Under the pieces are notes generated by a model, which did no database searches, had not been told where the DNA came from, and was given only the letters and a program-made list of their open reading frames with translations. A DNA stretch of 64,000 nucleotides from Herbaspirillum sp. SJZ106. GTDB lineage: Bacteria > Pseudomonadota > Gammaproteobacteria > Burkholderiales > Burkholderiaceae_D. Position 1 is the stretch's first letter, and every line of letters begins with the position of its first letter. The position numbers were made by a program, and so were the translations under genes. Below, piece after piece: positions 52,076 through 61,471 of this stretch. Where the stretch lies: assembly GCF_006715495.1 (NCBI RefSeq), contig NZ_VFNI01000005.1, positions 310,001-374,000 of the forward strand, in the 5' to 3' direction.

Positions 52076-53020
52076 TCACTCATCCACGGCGATACAGTTG
52101 CGGCCGAGCTGCTTGGCTTTGTACAGGCGCTGGTCGACGGTTTCCATGAACTCGATGCGCTGGTCCTGGCCGGAAGGGATGATGGTGGATACGCCAAGGC
52201 TGATCGTGACCACTTCCGCCACTTGCGAAGTCTCATGCGGGATCGCCTCGTCCAGCACCAGTTTGCGGCAGCGTTGCGCCACCTGCAGCGCCGCCTTGGC
52301 ATCGGCCTCCGGCAGGATCAGCACGAACTCCTCGCCGCCATATCGGGCGAAGAAGTCGCGTGCCCGGGTGGCTGCCTTGGACAGTACAGCGGCCACTTTC
52401 TTCAGGCATTCGTCACCGCGGATGTGGCCGTAATGGTCGTTGTACTGCTTGAAGTAGTCGATGTCGAGCATGATCAGCGACAGCGGCGAGCGATTGTTGA
52501 GCGCATTGGTCCATTCCACTTCCAGCGCCGAGTCGAACATGCGGCGGTTGGCCACGTTGGTGAGGCCATCGCGATAAGACAGCGCCTCCAGTTCCTTTTG
52601 CAGCTCGACCAGATGGGCCTCGGTCTTCTTGCGTTCGGTGATGTCGAACATGAAGCCGATCAGGGAATTCGGGCTGCCGTCCGGGTTGCGCACCACATGC
52701 ACCACGTCGCGGATCCAGATGTGCTCGCCGTCGCGCGTGAGGGCGCGGTAGTCGGCCTCGTGGTCGATGCCGGACTTCGATTGCGAGATGCAGAAATTGA
52801 CTACCGCTTCGCGGTCTTCCGCATGGATGCGCATGGCCCAGTCCTCGGCGCTGACCCAGCTCTCCGGCGTCCAGCCCAGCAGTTCCTCGATCTGCGGGCC
52901 GATGTAGGCGAATTTCATCGTGCTCCAGTCGATTTTCCACGGAATCGCCTTGGTCGATTCGAGCAGCGTCTTGTAGACGGTGCTGTCGGGTTCCATCTGG
53001 TCTTCGGTCCGTTCGCTCAT
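52076..53020 (-). CDS. PAS-GGDEF diguanylate cyclase
   Basis: Soluble diguanylate cyclase of 314 residues: one PAS domain with PAC motif (about 25-140: IPWKIDWSTMKFAYIGPQIEELLGWTPESWVSAEDW ... GFMFDITERKKTEAHL), a short coiled linker, and a GGDEF domain with the active variant YGGEEFVLILPEAD and the inhibitory site RARD five residues before it. It should make c-di-GMP from GTP in response to a signal sensed by PAS. ATG 53020 is used; an ATG at 53089 would add 23 residues not resembling the family. Neither has a clear ribosome-binding site. Confidence 0.88.
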   Translation of the reverse strand: MSERTEDQMEPDSTVYKTLLESTKAIPWKIDWSTMKFAYIGPQIEELLGWTPESWVSAEDWAMRIHAEDREAVVNFCISQSKSGIDHEADYRALTRDGEHIWIRDVVHVVRNPDGSPNSLIGFMFDITERKKTEAHLVELQKELEALSYRDGLTNVANRRMFDSALEVEWTNALNNRSPLSLIMLDIDYFKQYNDHYGHIRGDECLKKVAAVLSKAATRARDFFARYGGEEFVLILPEADAKAALQVAQRCRKLVLDEAIPHETSQVAEVVTISLGVSTIIPSGQDQRIEFMETVDQRLYKAKQLGRNCIAVDE

Positions 53021-53445
53021 GTTGTTATGTGAGGTAAGTGGCTCAAGAATTGTTGGCACATGGAAATTCACGCGTATTGCTTGCTGCATGGAGCAGTATC
53101 AGCATGCATCAACCATTCCATGTGAAGCCGCATGCGCGCATTGGCGGCGGACAAGCATGCACAAGCATACCGCGTATGGATGAGCATCGGATGAAATCCA
53201 GGGGAGGCAAGCCGCCGCGCCCAATGATCCGGCGGAAACGGTGGGGTATCATTTTTCCTTATGGCCCTATCCCCAATCGGTATTTCCATGTCCGGGCAAC
53301 ACGGGGATAGACTTCAGTCACAGCAGTTTTCGAGACGGGGATTGTTGTGATGACCGCTACCACGGTCGAAGTGTCTGGCAGTGATGCGCCGTACCCGGCG
53401 CGGTAATGACAGGCGCTATCTGAATCAAAATTTTGGAGACAAGCA
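53021..53445. other. Divergent region between cyclase and oxidoreductase genes
   Basis: 425 bases with no credible gene. It must contain the promoters of both divergent genes, but I cannot place them firmly. Just before the plus-strand gene there are the short hairpin GCGCCG/CGGCGC (53386-53401) and a good ribosome-binding site TTTTGGAGACAAGC. Confidence 0.5.
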
Positions 53446-56400
53446 ATGGAAATCCGTTCGGCAGCTGAGCCTGTCGGAACGACGGCGCCAACCGTAGAAG
53501 GCGTTCGCGATTCCGATCTGGCTGCGACCCAAGTGAGCGCTCACTCGCCGGTCCCCGGTAATACCGAGGAAACCGCCGGCAACCCCGCGACAGGCGGCTT
53601 GCATACCGCCGTTGCACATGCATCTGCAAACCGCATGGGCGGTTCTCCCGACATTGTCCCGCTGGCGCCCGTCAGCCTGGACGACAAATACACCGCCACC
53701 GCAGGCTCGATTTACCTGTCTGGCATCCAGGCCCTGGTGCGCCTGCCGATGCTGCAGCAAATCCGCGACCAACAGCTCGGCCTGCATACGGCCGGCTTCA
53801 TCTCGGGCTACCGCGGCTCGCCGCTGGGCGGCCTGGACGAGGCGCTGTGGAAGGCGCAGCCTTATCTGGCGGCGCACCGCGTCAAGTTCCAGCCCGGCGT
53901 CAACGAAGACATGGCCGCCACCGCCGTCTGGGGCACCCAGCAGGTCAAGCTGATCGGCCCGTCCGAATACGACGGCGTGTTCGCCATGTGGTACGGCAAG
54001 GGCCCCGGCGTGGACCGCTGCGGCGATGTGCTCAAGCACATGAACCATGCCGGCACCTCCGCCCACGGCGGCGTGCTGCTGGTGGCCGGCGACGACCACG
54101 GCGCCTATTCCTCGACATTGCCGCACCAGTCCGACCACATCTTCTCGGCATCGATGATCCCGATGCTCTATCCCTGCAACGTGCAGGAATACCTCGACCT
54201 CGGCCTGCACGGCTGGGCCATGTCGCGCTATTCCGGCTGCGTGGTGGGCTTCAAGGCGCTGGCCGACACGGTCGAGTCGAGCGCTTCGGTGGACGCCAAT
54301 CCGTTCCGCATCGATATCCAATATCCGGCCGACTTCGTCATGCCCGAAGGCGGCTTGAACGCTCGCCTGTCGACCGACACGCTGGGCGTGCAGGCGCGCA
54401 AGCAGGAAGCGCTGATGCAGGACTACAAGATCTACGCGGCGCTGGCCTACGCCCGCGCCAACAAGCTCAACCGCGTGATGATCGACAGTCCCAGGGCGCG
54501 GCTGGGCATCATCGCCTCCGGCAAGTCCTACCTCGATGTGCTGGAGGCGTTGTCCGAACTGGGCATCGACGAAGCCTTCGCGGCCGAGATCGGCCTGCGC
54601 CTGTTCAAGGTTTCCATGCCCTGGCCGCTGGAGCCGGAAGGCGTGCGCGAATTCGCGCAGGGCCTGGACGAGATCCTGGTGGTAGAAGAAAAGCGCCAGA
54701 TGGTCGAATACCAGTTGAAGGAGCAGCTCTACAACTGGCGCGACGACGTGCGCCCGCGCGTGATCGGCAAGTTCGACGAGAAGGGCGAATGGGTGGCGCC
54801 GCGCGGCGAGTGGCTGCTGACTTCCAAGGCCGACTTCTCGGTGGCGCAGATCGCCCGCGTGATCGCCGCGCGCATCGCGCGTTTCCACACCAGTGACCTC
54901 ATCAAGGCGCGCCTGGCGTTCCTCGACGCCAAGGACGCGGTGCTGTCCAAGGCGGTCAACACGCCGCCGCGCCCGGCTTATTACTGCTCGGGGTGCCCGC
55001 ATAACACCTCGACCAAGGTGCCGGAAGGCAGCTTCGCGCTGGCCGGCATCGGCTGCCACGTGATGGCCACCGCCATCTATCCTGAATTCAACAAGCTGAC
55101 CACCCACATGGGCGGCGAGGGCGCGCCCTGGATCGGCCAGGCGCCGTTCTCGCAGGTGCCGCACGTGTTCGCCAACCTGGGCGACGGCACCTATTTCCAC
55201 TCCGGCTACCTGGCCATCCGCGCCGCCGTGGCGGCCAAGGTCAACATGACCTACAAGATCCTCTACAACGACGCCGTGGCGATGACCGGCGGCCAGCCGG
55301 TGGACGGCACGGTGTCGGTGCCGATGATCGCGCAGCAGATGGCGGCCGAAGGCGTGCAGCGCATTGCGCTGGTGTCGGAAGACATCGCGCGCTACACCGA
55401 CCGCTCCAACCTGCCGCCGGCGGTCACCGTGCACGACCGCAAGGACATGGATGCCGTGCAGCGCGAACTGCGCGAGCTGCCGGGCGTGACGGTGATCATC
55501 TACGACCAGACCTGCGCCGCCGAGAAGCGTCGCCGCCGCAAGAAGGGCGAATTCCCCGACCCCAACCAGCGCCTGTTCATCAACGAGGCGGTGTGCGAAG
55601 GCTGCGGCGATTGCGGCGTGCAGTCCAACTGCACCTCGATCCTGCCGCTGGAAACCGAATTCGGCCGCAAGCGCGCCATCGACCAGTCGTCCTGCAACAA
55701 GGATTACTCGTGCGTGAAGGGTTTCTGCCCCAGCTTCGTCACCGTCACCGGCGGCAAGCTGAAGAAGTCGAAGGCGGGCATCATCAGGAAGGGCGAGGCC
55801 GACGATTTCGGCGCGCTGCCGCAGCCGGCGCTGCCGTCCTGCGACACGCCGTTCAATATCCTCATCAACGGCATCGGCGGCACCGGCGTGATCACCATCG
55901 GCGCCTTGATGGGCATGGCCGCGCACCTGGAAGGCCGTGGCGCTTCAGTGCTGGACATGACCGGCATGTCGCAGAAGAACGGTTCGGTAACGTCGCACGT
56001 GCGCATCGCCGCCACGCGCGAGGCCATCCGCGCCCAACGCATCGCCACCGGCGAGGCCGACCTGATCCTCGGCTGCGACATGCTGACCGCCGGCTCCTTC
56101 GACGCCATCTCCAAGATGCGCCCGGGCCGCACGCGCGCCGTGGTCAACGTGCACCAGCAGCCGCCGGGGCAGTTCGCCAAGAATCCGGACTGGCAATTCC
56201 CGTTCGAGGAAGTCAAGGCGCTGATCGTGGAATCGGTGGACGGCCAGGCCGACTTCATCGACGCCACCCGCCTGGCCACCGCGCTGATGGGCGATTCGAT
56301 CGCCACCAACCTGTTCATGCTGGGCTACGCCTGGCAGCGCGGCGAATTGCCGCTGACCGAGGCATCGCTGCTGCGCGCCATCGAGATGAACGGCGTGGCG

Positions 56401-57171
56401 GTGGACGCCAACAAGACCGCCTTCCTGTGGGGCCGCCGCGCCGCGGTGGATCTGGCCAAGGTGGAAAAGATCGCCGTGCCGGCCCAGCCGGTGGTGCTGC
56501 GCATGCCCGAGACGCTGGACAAGCTGGTCAAGCGCCGCATCGCTTTCCTGACCGATTACCAGAACGCCGCCTATGCCGCGCAGTTCGCCGAAGTGGTGGA
56601 AGCGGTGCGCGCCGCCGAAGCGCCGCTGGGCGGCGACAAGCTGGCGCTGGCGGTGGCGCGCAACCTGTCCAGGCTGATGGCCTACAAGGACGAGTACGAA
56701 GTGGCGCGCCTGTACACCGACGGCAAGTTCATGCAGCAACTGGAGCAACAGTTCGAGGGCGACTTTGCCTTGAGCTTCAATCTGGCGCCGCCGATCTTCG
56801 CGAAGAAGGATGCGCAGGGCCGCCTGCTCAAGGCCAGCTACGGCAGCTGGATGTTCAAGGCCTTCAAGCTGCTGGCCAGGATGAAGGGGCTGCGCGGCAC
56901 GGCGCTGGACATCTTCGGCCGCACCGAAGAGCGGCGCATGGAGCGGCAACTGATCGTCGATTACCGCGAGATGGTGCTGGGCCTGCTGTCGCGGCTGGAC
57001 GCCTCCAACCATGCCCTTGCCATCGAACTGGCGCAGTTGCCGGACCAGGTGCGCGGCTATGGACATGTCAAGGACAAGGCGGTAGCGGCGATGCGGGAGC
57101 GTCGGGCGAGTTTGCTTGCCGCGTTCGGCAAGGTTGGCACCGGCAGTCCTGCATTGGATGCGGCCGCTTGA
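53446..57171 (+). CDS. Indolepyruvate ferredoxin oxidoreductase, fused subunits
   Basis: Large cytoplasmic TPP- and [4Fe-4S]-dependent 2-oxoacid:ferredoxin oxidoreductase, 1241 residues, all domains in one chain. After an unusual 75-residue N-terminal extension come the pyrimidine-binding domain (about 80-430, SGYRGSPLGGLDEALW), the TPP domain (about 500-700, YCSGCPHNTSTKVPEGS, GIGCHVMATAI, NLGDGTYFHSGYLA, ILYNDAVAMTGGQP), a cysteine-rich ferredoxin-like segment (CEGCGDCGVQSNC ... CNKDYSCVKGFC, about 718-765), the gamma domain (ILINGIGGTGVITIGALMGMAAHLEG, about 803-990) and a C-terminal domain. It oxidises aryl or branched 2-oxo acids from amino acids to acyl-CoA. Acyl-CoA dehydrogenase and enoyl-CoA hydratase genes follow. 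Confidence 0.9.
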   Translation: MEIRSAAEPVGTTAPTVEGVRDSDLAATQVSAHSPVPGNTEETAGNPATGGLHTAVAHASANRMGGSPDIVPLAPVSLDDKYTATAGSIYLSGIQALVRLPMLQQIRDQQLGLHTAGFISGYRGSPLGGLDEALWKAQPYLAAHRVKFQPGVNEDMAATAVWGTQQVKLIGPSEYDGVFAMWYGKGPGVDRCGDVLKHMNHAGTSAHGGVLLVAGDDHGAYSSTLPHQSDHIFSASMIPMLYPCNVQEYLDLGLHGWAMSRYSGCVVGFKALADTVESSASVDANPFRIDIQYPADFVMPEGGLNARLSTDTLGVQARKQEALMQDYKIYAALAYARANKLNRVMIDSPRARLGIIASGKSYLDVLEALSELGIDEAFAAEIGLRLFKVSMPWPLEPEGVREFAQGLDEILVVEEKRQMVEYQLKEQLYNWRDDVRPRVIGKFDEKGEWVAPRGEWLLTSKADFSVAQIARVIAARIARFHTSDLIKARLAFLDAKDAVLSKAVNTPPRPAYYCSGCPHNTSTKVPEGSFALAGIGCHVMATAIYPEFNKLTTHMGGEGAPWIGQAPFSQVPHVFANLGDGTYFHSGYLAIRAAVAAKVNMTYKILYNDAVAMTGGQPVDGTVSVPMIAQQMAAEGVQRIALVSEDIARYTDRSNLPPAVTVHDRKDMDAVQRELRELPGVTVIIYDQTCAAEKRRRRKKGEFPDPNQRLFINEAVCEGCGDCGVQSNCTSILPLETEFGRKRAIDQSSCNKDYSCVKGFCPSFVTVTGGKLKKSKAGIIRKGEADDFGALPQPALPSCDTPFNILINGIGGTGVITIGALMGMAAHLEGRGASVLDMTGMSQKNGSVTSHVRIAATREAIRAQRIATGEADLILGCDMLTAGSFDAISKMRPGRTRAVVNVHQQPPGQFAKNPDWQFPFEEVKALIVESVDGQADFIDATRLATALMGDSIATNLFMLGYAWQRGELPLTEASLLRAIEMNGVAVDANKTAFLWGRRAAVDLAKVEKIAVPAQPVVLRMPETLDKLVKRRIAFLTDYQNAAYAAQFAEVVEAVRAAEAPLGGDKLALAVARNLSRLMAYKDEYEVARLYTDGKFMQQLEQQFEGDFALSFNLAPPIFAKKDAQGRLLKASYGSWMFKAFKLLARMKGLRGTALDIFGRTEERRMERQLIVDYREMVLGLLSRLDASNHALAIELAQLPDQVRGYGHVKDKAVAAMRERRASLLAAFGKVGTGSPALDAAA

Positions 57172-57235
57172 AGCAACTGGATAAAGCCGCTGGATCCTGA
57201 CATTCGTCAGGATGACGGAGCGTAGTTTGTACGCC

Positions 57236-57263
57236 GTCATCCCGGCCAGGCCGGGATCCGGTG
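57236..57263. repeat. REP-like palindrome (CCCGGCC AGGCCGGG family)
   Basis: GTCATCCCGGCC followed by AGGCCGGGATCCGGTG; the same pattern with an ...GCGAA... centre is found at 10051-10078. A separate 7-bp hairpin TCCTGAC/GTCAGGA lies at 57195-57212. Both sit in the 201-base gap between the oxidoreductase and the acyl-CoA dehydrogenase genes. Confidence 0.65.
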
Positions 57264-57372
57264 GCGTTGCCGTTTCCGGTAAGACAATGCCCTCAATGTC
57301 GCGCCAGCGACAACCCCATTTCCCAAATTCCATTAATCTAGACCGATATCAAGACCAAAACAGGAGACAAGC

Positions 57373-58533
57373 ATGGACTTCGAACTCAACGAGGATCAAC
57401 TGGCTTTCCAGCAAAGCGCGCGTGACTTCGCCGCCGGCGAGATGGCGCCGTTTGCCGCCAAGTGGGACGAGGAAGCGCATTTCCCGCTGGACGTGATCGC
57501 CAAGGCCGGCGAGCTGGGTTTCTGCGGCCTGTACACGCCGGAAGAGGTCGGCGGCCTGGGCCTGACGCGGCTGGATGCCACCGTGGTGTTCGAGGAACTG
57601 GCGCGCGCCTGTCCGTCCACCGCCGCTTATCTGACCATCCACAACATGGTGAGCTGGATGATCGCCTCCTGGGGCACCGCCGCCATCAAGGCTGAATGGT
57701 GCGAAAAGCTGGCGGCCGGCCGCAAGATCGGCTCCTACTGCCTGACCGAACCCGGTTCGGGTTCCGACGCGGCCTCGCTCAAGACCACCGCCAGGCTGGT
57801 GGACGGCCACTATGTGCTCAACGGTTCCAAGGCCTTCATCTCCGGCGCCGGCTCGACCGACGTGCTGGTGGTGATGGCGCGTACCGGCGGCGAGGGCGCC
57901 AAGGGTGTTTCAGCCATCGTGGTGCCGGGCAATGCTCCCGGCATCGGCTACGGCAAGAAGGAAACCAAGATGGGCTGGAACAGCCAGCCGACCCGCACCA
58001 TCAGCTTCGACAACGTCAAGGTGCCGGCCGACCACCTGCTGGGCAACGAGGGCGAGGGTTTCGTGTTCGCCATGAAGGGCCTGGACGGCGGGCGCATCAA
58101 TATCGCCACCTGTTCGGTCGGCGCGGCGCAGGCCGCGCTTGATGCCGCGCACGCCTACATGAAGGAGCGCAAGCAATTCGGCCGCCCCATCGCCGACTTC
58201 CAGGCGCTGCAGTTCAAGCTGGCCGACATGCAGACCGAACTGGTCGCGGCGCGCCAGATGGTGCGTCTGGCGGCGGTCAAGCTGGACAACAAGGCGCCCG
58301 GCGCCACCACTTATTGCGCGATGGCCAAGCGCCTGGCCACCGACCTGGGCTTTCGCATCTGCAACGAGGCGCTGCAAATCCACGGCGGCTACGGCTACAT
58401 CCGCGAATACCCGCTGGAACGCTATTTCCGCGACGTGCGCGTGCACCAGATCCTGGAAGGCACCAACGAGATCATGCGCGTGATCGTCTCGCGCCATCTG
58501 CTCAATAGCGACAACCTGGACGACATCCGATAA
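57373..58533 (+). CDS. Acyl-CoA dehydrogenase (isobutyryl-CoA dehydrogenase-like)
   Basis: FAD-dependent acyl-CoA dehydrogenase of 386 residues, passing electrons to ETF. Visible: N-terminal helices FELNEDQLAFQQSARDFAAGEMAPFAAKWDEEAHFP, YCLTEPGSGSDAASLKTTA (FAD/substrate contacts), GWNSQPTRTISFDNVKVPADHLLG, ATCSVGAAQAALDAAHAYMKERKQFGRPIADFQALQFKLADM, QIHGGYGYIREYPLERYFRDVRVHQILEGTNEIMR, the last with the catalytic glutamate in LEGTNEI. Resemblance is closest to short/branched-chain (isobutyryl) enzymes. ATG 57373 follows CAGGAGACAAGC. It is followed after 21 bases by an enoyl-CoA hydratase gene, fitting a valine-type or fatty-acid oxidation step. Confidence 0.9.
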   Translation: MDFELNEDQLAFQQSARDFAAGEMAPFAAKWDEEAHFPLDVIAKAGELGFCGLYTPEEVGGLGLTRLDATVVFEELARACPSTAAYLTIHNMVSWMIASWGTAAIKAEWCEKLAAGRKIGSYCLTEPGSGSDAASLKTTARLVDGHYVLNGSKAFISGAGSTDVLVVMARTGGEGAKGVSAIVVPGNAPGIGYGKKETKMGWNSQPTRTISFDNVKVPADHLLGNEGEGFVFAMKGLDGGRINIATCSVGAAQAALDAAHAYMKERKQFGRPIADFQALQFKLADMQTELVAARQMVRLAAVKLDNKAPGATTYCAMAKRLATDLGFRICNEALQIHGGYGYIREYPLERYFRDVRVHQILEGTNEIMRVIVSRHLLNSDNLDDIR

Positions 58534-58554
58534 GCGATTCCCCGAAAGGCATTC

Positions 58555-59337
58555 ATGCGTACCTATACCAATCTCAAGCTGGAAAAGACCGGCCACACCG
58601 CGGTCCTGACATTGTCCAACCCGCCGGCCAACACCTGGACCCGCGATGCGCTGGCCAGCCTGACGCAACTGGTCAACGACCTCAACGCCGACCGCAACAT
58701 CTACACGCTGGTGGTGACCGGCGAGGGCGAGAAGTTCTTTTCCGCCGGCGCCGACCTGAAGCTGTTCGCCGACGGCGACCGCGCCATGGCGCGCGAGATG
58801 GCGCGCCGTTTCGGCGAGGCGTTTGAGACGCTGTCCAATTTCCGCGGCGTCTCGATCGCTGCCATCAACGGCTACGCCATGGGCGGCGGGCTGGAGTGCG
58901 CCCTGGCCTGCGACATCCGCATCGCCGAGGAACAGGCGCAGATGGCCTTGCCGGAGGCGGCCGTGGGCCTGTTGCCCTGCGCCGGCGGCACGCAGAATTT
59001 GCCGTGGCTGGTGGGCGAGGGCTGGGCCAAGCGCATGATCCTGTGCGGCGAGCGCGTCAATGCCGAGACCGCCTTGCGCATCGGCCTGGTGGAGGAGGTG
59101 GTGGCCAGGGGCCAGGCCCGTGCGCGGGCGCTGGAACTGGCGCTGCAGGCCGAGAAGCAAAGCCCGTCATCGGTGGCGGCCAGCAAGAAGCTGATCCAGG
59201 GCGCGCGCCACAATCCGCTGGGCACCATCTTGCAGACCGAGCGCGAACTGTTCATCGACCTGTTCGATACGCAGGACCAGAAGGAGGGCGTCAATGCCTT
59301 CCTGGAAAAATGCAGCCCGGTGTGGAAGAACGGCTGA
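58555..59337 (+). CDS. Enoyl-CoA hydratase/isomerase
   Basis: Crotonase-fold protein of 260 residues that hydrates enoyl-CoA. The oxyanion-hole segments are FFSAGADLKLFADGD (about 62-76) and INGYAMGGGLECALACDIRIAEEQAQMALPEAAVGLLPCAGGTQNLPWLVG (about 102-152), the latter with the glutamate/glutamine positions used in catalysis (LPEAAVGLLP). It directly follows the acyl-CoA dehydrogenase gene and should act on its product. The exact acyl chain is unknown. A terminator follows. Confidence 0.9.
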   Translation: MRTYTNLKLEKTGHTAVLTLSNPPANTWTRDALASLTQLVNDLNADRNIYTLVVTGEGEKFFSAGADLKLFADGDRAMAREMARRFGEAFETLSNFRGVSIAAINGYAMGGGLECALACDIRIAEEQAQMALPEAAVGLLPCAGGTQNLPWLVGEGWAKRMILCGERVNAETALRIGLVEEVVARGQARARALELALQAEKQSPSSVAASKKLIQGARHNPLGTILQTERELFIDLFDTQDQKEGVNAFLEKCSPVWKNG

Positions 59338-59372
59338 CGATGCCGATTTGATTCCGATGTCGCGAGTCATCC

Positions 59373-59402
59373 ATCGCCGGCCTTGCGCCGGCGATTTTCT
59401 TT
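59373..59402 (+). terminator. Rho-independent terminator after the enoyl-CoA hydratase gene
   Basis: Perfect 9-bp stem ATCGCCGGC / GCCGGCGAT with loop CTTGC, followed by TTTCTTT. Confidence 0.88.
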
Positions 59403-59492
59403 AGGGCGGCACGTCCTGACAGCCGCTCTCCCAGTCGCCCTCTGTTTCGGTATCATGCTGGCTTTAGCTTTAGCCTTCGCTCGCCTGCTGCC

Positions 59493-59906
59493 ATGACCAT
59501 CGCCTACAAGACCGACGTCGCCCTCACCGTCGAGCAGTTCATCGACGTTCTTTCGCGCACCTCGCTGGGCCCGCGCCGTCCGCTGGACGACCTCGCATGC
59601 ATGCAGGGCATGGTCGAGAACGCCAACCTGCTCGCCACCGCCTGGGACGGCGAACTGCTGGTCGGCGTGGCGCGCTGCGTGACCGATTTCACCTATGCCT
59701 GCTACATGTCGGAACTGGCGGTCGATGAAAACTACCAGCGCCGCGGCATCGGCAAGGAACTGATCCGCCATGCCCGCAGCCGGCTCGGCCCGCGCTGCCG
59801 CCTGCGCTTGCTGGCCGCGCCCGATGCGGCCGACTACTACGGGCATATCGGCTTCGCCCACAGTCCGCGCTGCTGGGAGCTGACGCCGGGCAATGAACTC
59901 AAGTGA
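59493..59906 (+). CDS. GNAT family N-acetyltransferase
   Basis: Small acetyltransferase of 137 residues, GNAT fold. The acetyl-CoA loop is YQRRGIGKELIRHARSRLG (Q/R-x-x-G-x-G as RRGIGK) in the C-terminal half, preceded by the conserved strand YMSELAVDENYQRRG and followed by LRLLAAPDAADYYGHIGFAHSPRCWEL. This short group resembles the YhbS/PA4866-like acetyltransferases of unknown substrate. The next acetyltransferase gene starts within or just after its 3' end. Confidence 0.85.
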   Translation: MTIAYKTDVALTVEQFIDVLSRTSLGPRRPLDDLACMQGMVENANLLATAWDGELLVGVARCVTDFTYACYMSELAVDENYQRRGIGKELIRHARSRLGPRCRLRLLAAPDAADYYGHIGFAHSPRCWELTPGNELK

Positions 59907-59928
59907 ATTTTTGGACACCGACAAGACC

Positions 59929-60414
59929 ATGATTGAAATCCAGCCGTTTTCTTCCGAACATTCCGCCGGCGTCGTCGACGTCATCCTGCCGATCCAGCAA
60001 CAGGAGTTCGGCATTCCCATCACGCTGGAAGGCCAGCCCGACCTGAACGACATCTCCGGTTTCTACCAGAAGGGCAACGGCAATTTCTGGGTGGCGCTGG
60101 ATGGCGAAAAAGTCGTGGGCACGGTCTCGCTGCTGGATATCGGCAACGGCCAGGTAGCGCTGCGCAAGATGTTCGTCGCCGCCAGCCATCGCGGCAAGGA
60201 GCATGGCGCCGCCAAGCGCTTGCTGGACGGCGCGATCGGCTGGGCCAGGGAGAAGGGGGTGACACAGATCTACCTGGGCACCACCGCCAAGTTCCTGGCG
60301 GCGCACCGTTTCTATGAGAAGAACGGTTTCGCGCTGGTCGAGAAAACCGCGCTGCCGCCCGCGTTTCCGGTGATGGCGGTGGACACGCGCTTCTATGTGC
60401 TGGATTGCGGCTGA
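59929..60414 (+). CDS. GNAT family N-acetyltransferase
   Basis: Second GNAT protein, 161 residues from ATG 59929 (MIEIQPFSSEHSAGVVDVILPIQQQEFG). An ATG at 59893 would add 12 residues and overlap the upstream gene by 14 bases; I prefer the inner start because family members begin with this strand. The acetyl-CoA loop is MFVAASHRGKEHGAAKRLLDGAIGWAREKG (RGKEHGA in place of RGxGxG/A) and the C-terminal strand IYLGTTAKFLAAHRFYEKNGFALVEK is typical. Substrate unknown. The two adjacent acetyltransferases are not close copies of each other. Confidence 0.83.
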   Translation: MIEIQPFSSEHSAGVVDVILPIQQQEFGIPITLEGQPDLNDISGFYQKGNGNFWVALDGEKVVGTVSLLDIGNGQVALRKMFVAASHRGKEHGAAKRLLDGAIGWAREKGVTQIYLGTTAKFLAAHRFYEKNGFALVEKTALPPAFPVMAVDTRFYVLDCG

Positions 60415-60423
60415 CCGAGAGGC

Positions 60424-61392
60424 TTACAGCTGGCGCCCGCTTTTCACGCCGAAATAGAACCATTCATTGCCGGACAGCGCCTTGGGGTTGGGGAAGACGA
60501 TGTAGCCGTCATCCGGCGCCGTCACTGCCGCGCCGCCGTGGCGATGGCCGATGGTCTGTCCCTTGGTCACGCGGTCGAAGCTGGCCCATTCGCGGGTGAA
60601 GGCATCGTCCGGATGCTCCATGTCGATCACGTCGACCAGGCGGATGATCTCGATGTTTTCCCGAGGCGGCTCCAGCGGCACATCGATCATATCCAACAGC
60701 GCCAGCGTTTGCCGGATCGCCTGGTAGGCCACTTCCGGTGCGCGCGGATCGTCATGCTGCCCGCATTCCAGCGTGATGCCATAGGCGCCCTGGGTGCGGG
60801 CGAATTCGGTGGTGCCTACGCCATAGTTGCGGTCCAGCAGGTCCGGCGCGCTCACTTTGCCTTCCTGGCGGCGGCGTTCCACGCCGCGCGCATAGGTAGC
60901 CATCCATCCTTCCACGATGCGTGTCGTTCCCAGGTGGGCGGCCATGCGCTGTTCCGCCTGGGCATGGGCGAAGGGCTCGATGTCGCCATCGTTGTCTTCC
61001 GGCCCCAGCATGGCGAAAGGCACGCCGGCGGTATGGAACGAGTGCAGGTCGAGCAGCACATCATGTTCGGCGATCCACGGGCACAGCAGGTTGGATATCC
61101 GGTCTTCGAAATTGGCGGGAGCGGGATTGATCCGCATGTTGCGGTTGAGATTGCGTTCGCCCTGGCGCTGCTGGTTGCGGTAGGCGAGGGGATTGGTGAC
61201 CGGCACCAAGGTCAGCAGGCCGCGCGCGATGGCGAGGTCGCCGCTGTCCAGTTCTCGCAGCAGCCGTTCGATGGCGCGCGTGCCGCAAGTTTCATTGCCG
61301 TGTACCGCGCCCAGCACCAGCAGGTGCGGGCCGGGTTCAAGCGCGGCGAATTGGTGGCGTTGCAAGGTGCTGGGGATGCTGCTGGAAATCAT
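60424..61392 (-). CDS. Zinc hydrolase of the succinylglutamate desuccinylase/aspartoacylase (M14) family
   Basis: Zinc-dependent amidohydrolase of 322 residues with carboxypeptidase-like fold. Ligand motifs: GAVHGNETCGTRAIERLL (H-x-x-E), NPLAYRNQQRQGERNLNRNM (substrate-binding arginine/asparagine region) and LLDLHSFHTAGVPFAML (third zinc ligand). The catalytic glutamate should be in ITLECGQHDD. The C-terminal part DRVTKGQTIGHRHGGAAVTAPDDGYIVFPN is the small beta domain seen in this family. It probably removes an acyl group from an N-acyl amino acid; substrate unknown. ATG 61392 was chosen at the family start. It lies 79 bases after folE2 on the same strand. Confidence 0.83.
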   Translation of the reverse strand: MISSSIPSTLQRHQFAALEPGPHLLVLGAVHGNETCGTRAIERLLRELDSGDLAIARGLLTLVPVTNPLAYRNQQRQGERNLNRNMRINPAPANFEDRISNLLCPWIAEHDVLLDLHSFHTAGVPFAMLGPEDNDGDIEPFAHAQAEQRMAAHLGTTRIVEGWMATYARGVERRRQEGKVSAPDLLDRNYGVGTTEFARTQGAYGITLECGQHDDPRAPEVAYQAIRQTLALLDMIDVPLEPPRENIEIIRLVDVIDMEHPDDAFTREWASFDRVTKGQTIGHRHGGAAVTAPDDGYIVFPNPKALSGNEWFYFGVKSGRQL

Positions 61393-61471
61393 GAGGGAAT
61401 CTGTCGTTCTGGTAATAGATGAAAGATACTCCGGTTCGCGCCGGCGCGCATCTTTCATCCATCGGCCTGCT

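Noticed and set aside
53425-55926. 833-codon open frame antisense to the indolepyruvate oxidoreductase gene
   Set aside because: Same shadow effect; low-complexity Ala/Arg/His/Val-rich product and a strong real gene opposite.
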